This document shows positions 7,119 through 11,511 of a stretch of 11,511 nt of DNA, piece by piece. The position numbers and the translations under genes were made by a program. The stretch comes from Stramenopiles sp. TOSAG23-2 (lineage: Eukaryota > Sar): the NCBI GenBank assembly GCA_900128395.1, contig LT649925.1:1-11511 (forward strand), written 5' to 3'. The notes beneath the pieces are model-generated. The model saw nothing but the letters and a program-made list of their open reading frames with translations. It was not told the origin of the DNA and ran no database searches. How positions within the stretch are numbered: the first letter of the stretch is position 1; every line of letters starts with the position of its first letter.

Positions 7119-9167
7119 TTATGTCTTTCCAAATGGCTCTAATTTGCGTCTTCTCGCTCTCAAAAACAATGAAGATGTGGATGAAGGAATTGCGTTTTCG
7201 TTCATATCACCATTCCTGTTATTTATTTTTGGCGCTTGTTCCCAGTATGATTTTAAAGAATTGTCTTCAAAATAATCTGCTTCCGTTACAGTTGGGTCGA
7301 AATACCACGCAGACAACGGTTTTGAATTACCTGGTAAATTAGGAAATTTCGACTTTCGGCGCCTTTTTCTATTCGGAACAGCTCCAAACCTATTGAAATT
7401 ATTAATTTCGTTATCTTTGACCAGTTCTGGGTTTTTATGAGGAGATTCATTATCATGTGTAATTTCGTTATCTTTGACCAGTTCTTGGTTTTTATGAGGA
7501 GATTCATTATCATGTGAATGGGATCTTTTTTTTCCAGTCAATATATTATTTTTATTTTCTGGTGTAGCTAAAGGTTTCCCATTAACTTTACTTCTCGGAA
7601 ATTTTGGCAGTAAACCTTTTCTGGTCCATTTCGTTTTGACTCTGTTCGCATCGTCATCAGGCAAAAAATTAAGAAAGCCATCTAATAATTCTGTGTTTTG
7701 ATGCGGCTGTACAAAATTTTTCTCAGCAAATACTACTAATTTGTTTACATTTAGATCAATTTGGTTTACATATAAATTTATATGGTCTAAAAATATTTGA
7801 TGTTTCTGGAACCCAATATATTGTTTCACTTTATATATGAATATTAACGCATGTTTAATTTTTACATCTGTATTCTTCATGTCATACATATCTTCTTTTT
7901 GTGGCGCAGTTTCATTTTTCTCGATTGATTCTTCTCGTGTTGATTGCATTGATTTAGCATTTGTCTCCAATGGTACAAAGTTTGACTTAAAATTCTTTAG
8001 ATGGTGGTTGTTATCTTTTTTTTCTCGTGGAGCTTTTTCCTCTTCTTTTTGTATTTTTTTATTTGCATCAACATGTCCATCTAGACGGTCTTGTTCCTCT
8101 TGGCTACTAATATTTCTCGTGGATCCTCCTACAATAGGAATACCGTTATAAATGGAAGAGTGAATGGTGCCTTTTAACCATCGTATATGTCTTAACCTTT
8201 GCAACTCTTCAAGCTCGATTATTTCACATTGCTGATCAACATCGTATTTGATTGTATGTTTCATATCATGATGGTCAAACGCAATAACAGTTGCATTATA
8301 CCATTTATCTTCAAAAAGCACGCTCGCCCTTCGATTGACATATGATTTGAACATGATTTGCTTCTGTTGCAGCTCTGTAAAATCTGTACGCAAACTAAAT
8401 CCCGCAACACATGTACAGTGCCTTTTGCAATTTCTGCAATTGAAACATTTTTTATGATGGCATTTACAAAACGTTGTTTGTGGAACGAAAATATCTGATT
8501 TTCTAGCTTCTTCTAGCACGCGCCTTTCCTCTTCCTCTTTCTCAGCTAAAGTCGCATATCCATTGAGATTTACACTATCCGTATTTATTTGGTAATTGTT
8601 TTGTGAATCGTTTATATTTACATAGTCAACATTTTTCTTGTCAGTACCGCCGTTCTTTGGATTTTTTGTTGCTGGCTTGGGATTGAAATCACTCAATTGC
8701 ATTGCTACATTCAGTTGTTCTTGTTCTACATCGGAAGTATCTCCACCATCCATTACTTTTGGTTTTGGAACGCTCGGAAAGCTATACAACGGGTCGTTGG
8801 CATCCCTGTCTATCGCTTGAATCAAACTTTGAATAGGTATCGACTTAGTACCATAACCAGGATCATTGCCATTTTTGCGAAGCACGTCATTTGATAGTAA
8901 ATTATCTTCTTCCTCATTGGTAATGGAATTGCTGGAAACATCGTCACCTATATTCTCATCATTCGTTTCACTTACAACGTTACGTGATTGTCTACGTATT
9001 TCATTGACGACAGTAGAAGACGTATAATAGTCATTATTTAATGTTGTCGCTTGATTTTGTAGATGCTGTTTTGTGAGTTGCTCTTGGTACAATTTTGTTA
9101 ATTTGTTCTTATTGTATTTGTTTCGTAACTGCCGAAAGATTTCTTGATCACGTTTTCTATGATTCAT
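7119..9167 (-). CDS. Tudor-like and PAH-domain nuclear protein with Cys/His zinc cluster
   Basis: A 682-residue hydrophilic protein, probably a nuclear chromatin or corepressor factor. In order: a basic helix-like N-terminus (1-40); an acidic, Asn-rich linker; a charged helix (207-224); a Cys/His cluster C-x-C-x4-C-x2-C-x2-C-x3-C-x-C at 234-253 with extra His at 237, 238 and 250, likely binding zinc and recalling the first half of a CXC/tesmin motif; a Tudor-like barrel at about 276-325 (VLFEDKWYNATV, then HTIKYDV and a Glu/Leu strand); and a PAH-like helical domain at about 434-506 (KHALIFIYKVKQY, Val/Phe helix, LLDGFLNFLPDD), the fold by which Sin3 grips repressor peptides. Basic stretches at 546-549, 599-605 and 671-675 would serve nuclear import. 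A 19-residue tandem repeat lies at 554-591. No Sin3 HDAC-interaction region or other PAH copies are seen, so it is not Sin3 itself. The first in-frame ATG after an upstream stop was used. The start overlaps the divergent neighbour. PAH is well matched; zinc and Tudor calls are moderate. Confidence 0.86.
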   Translation of the reverse strand: MNHRKRDQEIFRQLRNKYNKNKLTKLYQEQLTKQHLQNQATTLNNDYYTSSTVVNEIRRQSRNVVSETNDENIGDDVSSNSITNEEEDNLLSNDVLRKNGNDPGYGTKSIPIQSLIQAIDRDANDPLYSFPSVPKPKVMDGGDTSDVEQEQLNVAMQLSDFNPKPATKNPKNGGTDKKNVDYVNINDSQNNYQINTDSVNLNGYATLAEKEEEERRVLEEARKSDIFVPQTTFCKCHHKKCFNCRNCKRHCTCVAGFSLRTDFTELQQKQIMFKSYVNRRASVLFEDKWYNATVIAFDHHDMKHTIKYDVDQQCEIIELEELQRLRHIRWLKGTIHSSIYNGIPIVGGSTRNISSQEEQDRLDGHVDANKKIQKEEEKAPREKKDNNHHLKNFKSNFVPLETNAKSMQSTREESIEKNETAPQKEDMYDMKNTDVKIKHALIFIYKVKQYIGFQKHQIFLDHINLYVNQIDLNVNKLVVFAEKNFVQPHQNTELLDGFLNFLPDDDANRVKTKWTRKGLLPKFPRSKVNGKPLATPENKNNILTGKKRSHSHDNESPHKNQELVKDNEITHDNESPHKNPELVKDNEINNFNRFGAVPNRKRRRKSKFPNLPGNSKPLSAWYFDPTVTEADYFEDNSLKSYWEQAPKINNRNGDMNENAIPSSTSSLFLRARRRKLEPFGKT
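7404..7517 (-). repeat. two tandem 57-bp copies inside the Tudor/PAH gene
   Basis: The unit at 7404-7460 is repeated at 7461-7517 with a single internal mismatch (7429 versus 7486) and a difference at the last base. It encodes two 19-residue copies starting NESPHKN, differing Q561/P580. The near identity and preserved frame point to a recent in-frame duplication in a disordered region. Confidence 0.92.
7650..7868 (-). other. PAH (paired amphipathic helix) domain coding segment
   Basis: Encodes residues 434-506. It shows the PAH hallmarks in order: an Ala/Leu helix with a YKVKQY core, a second FL-x-H-I helix, a third helix (VNKLVVFAEKNF) and the LL-x-GF-x-x-FLP end. This is the only PAH copy in the protein. 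Confidence 0.75.
8193..8342 (-). other. Tudor-like domain coding segment
   Basis: Encodes residues 276-325. Strand order and residues (basic start, VLFEDKWY, N-ATV, HTIKYDVD, EIIELEEL) fit Tudor/Agenet-like barrels that read methylated histone tails. Of the aromatic cage, W289, Y290, F297 and Y308 are candidate members, but cage function is not established. Confidence 0.55.
8409..8468 (-). other. compact Cys/His zinc cluster coding segment
   Basis: Encodes residues 234-253, with seven Cys and three His in 20 residues, rich in Lys/Arg. The count is enough for two zinc ions. The spacing does not equal the RING, PHD, C2H2 or full tesmin/CXC pattern. It lies 22 residues before the Tudor-like part. 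Confidence 0.6.
9159..9167. other. 9-bp overlap of two divergent start codons
   Basis: The plus-strand ATG at 9159-9161 and the minus-strand ATG at 9167-9165 face outward from the same 9 bases, so the two coding regions overlap head to head. The plus-strand ATG has T at -3, a weak context. An in-frame ATG at 9297 has A at -3 and G at +4, a strong one. If translation begins there, a 129-bp spacer exists instead. Confidence 0.6.
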
Positions 9168-11511
9168 AAATTTTTCAAAGCCATTGCACGAGGAAAATGG
9201 GACGAGGACGGCGGTGTTACGGATCTCAGGAACAACTTATTTGATTATGGTGATAGTGACACAGATGATGAAGAACATTTAGTAAATCATCTAACAATGG
9301 GTAGAGAAGAAGCGGCAAAATTGCGTGAAAGCGAAAATGTGCGGATTGAGAGAGAAGACTTTGAAGAAAGAGCAGAGAAAGATGTTCTAATACGCCTACT
9401 AGAACGACATAATGGTATTAAATCGCTGGGGAAAAAAATGGGTACTGTTGCGTTCGTCTTGTTTCTTTTTTGTATATTTTTTGGAAGAATGACGCCAGAT
9501 CCAAGTTTACAGTATATCTTAAATCGACTTTCATTATTCCCATTTTTCATAGTCATTTGCACGTTAGGATGTCTAATGTTACATAAAAAACAATTTTATG
9601 GATCGTATAAAAGGAAAGATCGTGTGATATTGTGGGTTGCATTACTCGGTTGTGTCTCATCTTTTATGGCGTTGACATATTACGGTGTATCCCCATCTAC
9701 TACTCTGAGTATAATTTTACCTCCTTTAACTCTAGGCTTGTCAGTTGGACTTTTTTCGTCGTCAGCTTTATTTTTAAAAAGATCATTTCGTCAATGGTCT
9801 GATGGCTTGAAACAAATATCAATAATTATTTCGACTTTATGTTTAGGTGGCCCACTCGGTGCAATCGTTGGCGTGATTCGTCTCCAGGCTTCATCTATTG
9901 ATATAGTACCAGCAGGGACGCTTGGTAACCTTGTGATGGTGGTTGTAATAGGTGGCGCATATTTAATACTTTTGACTAATAAGAAAGTACAGAAAAAAGT
10001 GGAACATTTGAAAGGTACTAGTCGATTGTTTGTTAGTATATGTGGTGTCTTTGTAGCTATACCATGTACAGCAAGAGTTTTAGCTCATATGTTAGACCCC
10101 ACATATACAGAATATACTGGAGGTACTGAAGACCGTGATTTATCGTTTCTTGTTGCATTGATGGTAATTTCAATTTCTGTTGGGATTTTATTTGCCGCGC
10201 ATGAAGAAACGCATAAATTATTTGGCGGCCAGATTAAAGTCAATGTAGTCTTGGCATTGTACATTTTTATGATTTCAGCATTTCCATTTTTCTTACCTTT
10301 TGAATTTTTGAGAAAGACTATACAGCAAACTCTATTTGCTGATATTTGTTTTATGATTTTTTCATTGCTAATTCTGTACATGGCATGGTTTGGATTATTA
10401 AGTGTAGTATTTATATTTAACAAAGCCGAGGCAAAACGATTTAAACTGCTTATGAAGCACACGTTTGATACAAGTAGTGACGAAAGTTCAGATGATGATT
10501 CAAGTGACAGCTCCGTATCGTCAACACTTGTTGGTACCGTACGAATCTTTTACGACAGCATGCATGCGTTATTCAAAGAGTTTAAAGCATTTGCGCGTGC
10601 AAGCAAAGTTTTACGCGAATGGAAATTTGCTTCTTTTGTATATTTGTTTGCGTTTTCGCCTTGGCTGGTATTAACATCTTCCATAATTAGAAGGCCAAGA
10701 CTTCAAAGCCTCTTTGGTGTAAATATAAACGAGGTCACAAGAGTTAATATTTTTACTGTCTCTGCTGGTCTTGCTGGAATTTCTTTTTTCATATTATTGT
10801 ACATCATTGCATATTGGAATCGATCGGTTAGAAAAAAAATTTCAAAGTCACAACAGAGAACGATTTCATTTGTGTTTGTAGGTGTTTTATTTCTAGTATA
10901 TCCCATTCATCTTTTGCAAAATGTTCTCCCGTTTTCATATGCCTTATATGTATCATTTTTGTTAATGTTTTTCTCAGCCATGGTAGGGCTGCAAACGTTT
11001 TATGACTTCATTTATGTGAGCTTTAAAAGTCGTCAGTATAGAAAACAAATACTGTTGTATATATTAGGGATGTTTTTGCCGACGTATATGATTGAAATAT
11101 TCTTCTTTATGGCAATTGACATTTTGAAAGATGTAGGCCCAATCACATACAACAGCTTCGAAATGCTGGCAATAGGATCTCCAATTGCAACAGTTTTATA
11201 TGGAGCATGGATTTTTTTAATAAAGTGGAGGATTCAGCAGACAATCAACGTTGTAGAGCAAAAGGCATTTTCAATTTTGTATGTCATAATCTTCATTACA
11301 TGCGCAATTTTGCTGTGCATTTCAAACACGTTTAAAGTGTTTTCGTTTAACATTTGGGGAGGGGGGGATGATGATCAACATGCTAGATTATTCATTGTCA
11401 TTCTAAGTTTAAGCATCTCGTCGATTTTAACCATTATTCTCCTTGCAATTCTATTATGGCTCCTTGCGCAATATCCTGCAAAAACAAAGCTACCGCCAGG
11501 GCTGATAGAAT
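9159..11511 (+). CDS. large polytopic membrane protein, about 18 segments, 3' end missing
   Basis: An unbroken frame of 784 codons running off the window end; family not recognised. Residues 1-95 are charged and cytoplasmic-like, with an acidic stretch (about 29-40) and a Glu/Arg-rich helix (47-83). I count ten hydrophobic segments between about 96 and 420, near 96-110, 122-141, 155-175, 182-206, 219-240, 246-272, 287-310, 328-347, 360-383 and 392-420. A cytoplasmic-type loop of about 65 residues follows with an Asp/Ser run (437-454), then about eight more segments near 489-510, 529-553, 568-590, 591-620, 628-656, 668-689, 703-722 and 743-770. Loops are short and charged. This layout suggests a transporter, channel or scramblase-like protein, but no signature motif was found. 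The ATG at 9159 follows an in-frame stop at 9126. M47 (9297) is an alternative start with better context. The G-run at 11356-11364 keeps the frame, since a further membrane segment follows. Confidence 0.85.
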   Translation, partial: MIHKFFKAIARGKWDEDGGVTDLRNNLFDYGDSDTDDEEHLVNHLTMGREEAAKLRESENVRIEREDFEERAEKDVLIRLLERHNGIKSLGKKMGTVAFVLFLFCIFFGRMTPDPSLQYILNRLSLFPFFIVICTLGCLMLHKKQFYGSYKRKDRVILWVALLGCVSSFMALTYYGVSPSTTLSIILPPLTLGLSVGLFSSSALFLKRSFRQWSDGLKQISIIISTLCLGGPLGAIVGVIRLQASSIDIVPAGTLGNLVMVVVIGGAYLILLTNKKVQKKVEHLKGTSRLFVSICGVFVAIPCTARVLAHMLDPTYTEYTGGTEDRDLSFLVALMVISISVGILFAAHEETHKLFGGQIKVNVVLALYIFMISAFPFFLPFEFLRKTIQQTLFADICFMIFSLLILYMAWFGLLSVVFIFNKAEAKRFKLLMKHTFDTSSDESSDDDSSDSSVSSTLVGTVRIFYDSMHALFKEFKAFARASKVLREWKFASFVYLFAFSPWLVLTSSIIRRPRLQSLFGVNINEVTRVNIFTVSAGLAGISFFILLYIIAYWNRSVRKKISKSQQRTISFVFVGVLFLVYPIHLLQNVLPFSYALYVSFLLMFFSAMVGLQTFYDFIYVSFKSRQYRKQILLYILGMFLPTYMIEIFFFMAIDILKDVGPITYNSFEMLAIGSPIATVLYGAWIFLIKWRIQQTINVVEQKAFSILYVIIFITCAILLCISNTFKVFSFNIWGGGDDDQHARLFIVILSLSISSILTIILLAILLWLLAQYPAKTKLPPGLIE

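Noticed and set aside
7286-7513. Minus-strand 75-residue frame over the 57-bp repeats
   Set aside because: It is a shadow frame inside the Tudor/PAH gene; its apparent repeat comes only from the DNA duplication.
9287-9562. Minus-strand 91-residue Ser/Arg-rich frame
   Set aside because: It lies opposite the first membrane segment region of the polytopic gene, whose frame is far longer and protein-like.
10085-10462. Minus-strand 125-residue frame
   Set aside because: It is antisense to continuous membrane-segment coding sequence and shows no domain.
1-11511. Mobile element, viral or prokaryotic origin
   Set aside because: No transposase, integrase, reverse transcriptase, capsid gene, terminal repeats or Shine-Dalgarno sites; protein domains are typical of eukaryotic host genes.

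Overview
The window looks like nuclear DNA of a microbial eukaryote. It is AT-rich (roughly one third G+C by eye), uses the standard genetic code (the three complete long genes end in TAG, TAG and TAA, with no internal stops), and is very gene-dense. It holds four long genes with no introns needed to keep them open. Their products have eukaryotic modules: a membrane-bound RING-H2 finger, a Tudor-like fold, a Sin3-type PAH domain, and long Lys/Gln/Asn-rich linkers. The IPT/TIG-like and Cys-Gly repeats in the first gene recall stramenopiles and related protists, but that placement is only an inference. I see no bacterial operon, ribosome binding site, phage, transposon or CRISPR feature.

Layout. 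Positions 1-572 are a very AT-rich spacer with a possible 44-residue minus-strand ORF (240-374) and short hairpins. Three genes follow on the minus strand: 573-3767 (secreted-domain/transmembrane/RING-H2 protein, 1064 aa), 3911-6889 (GYF_2-like domain plus a duplicated beta-rich module split by a low-complexity linker, 992 aa) and 7119-9167 (nuclear protein with Cys/His cluster, Tudor-like and PAH domains, 682 aa). Spacers between them are only 143 and 229 bp. From 9159 to the window end, a plus-strand frame with no stop encodes at least 784 residues of a protein with about 18 membrane segments. It is cut by the window edge.

The four genes do not form an obvious pathway: one is a membrane E3 ligase, one is of unknown role, one is likely chromatin-associated and one is an unrecognised polytopic membrane protein. 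Their arrangement is notable. The last two are divergent, and if both first ATGs are used their coding regions overlap by 9 bp, so any promoter must lie inside the partner's coding sequence. The best leads are the domain combinations in the three complete proteins, the unrecognised membrane protein, and the overlapping divergent starts.
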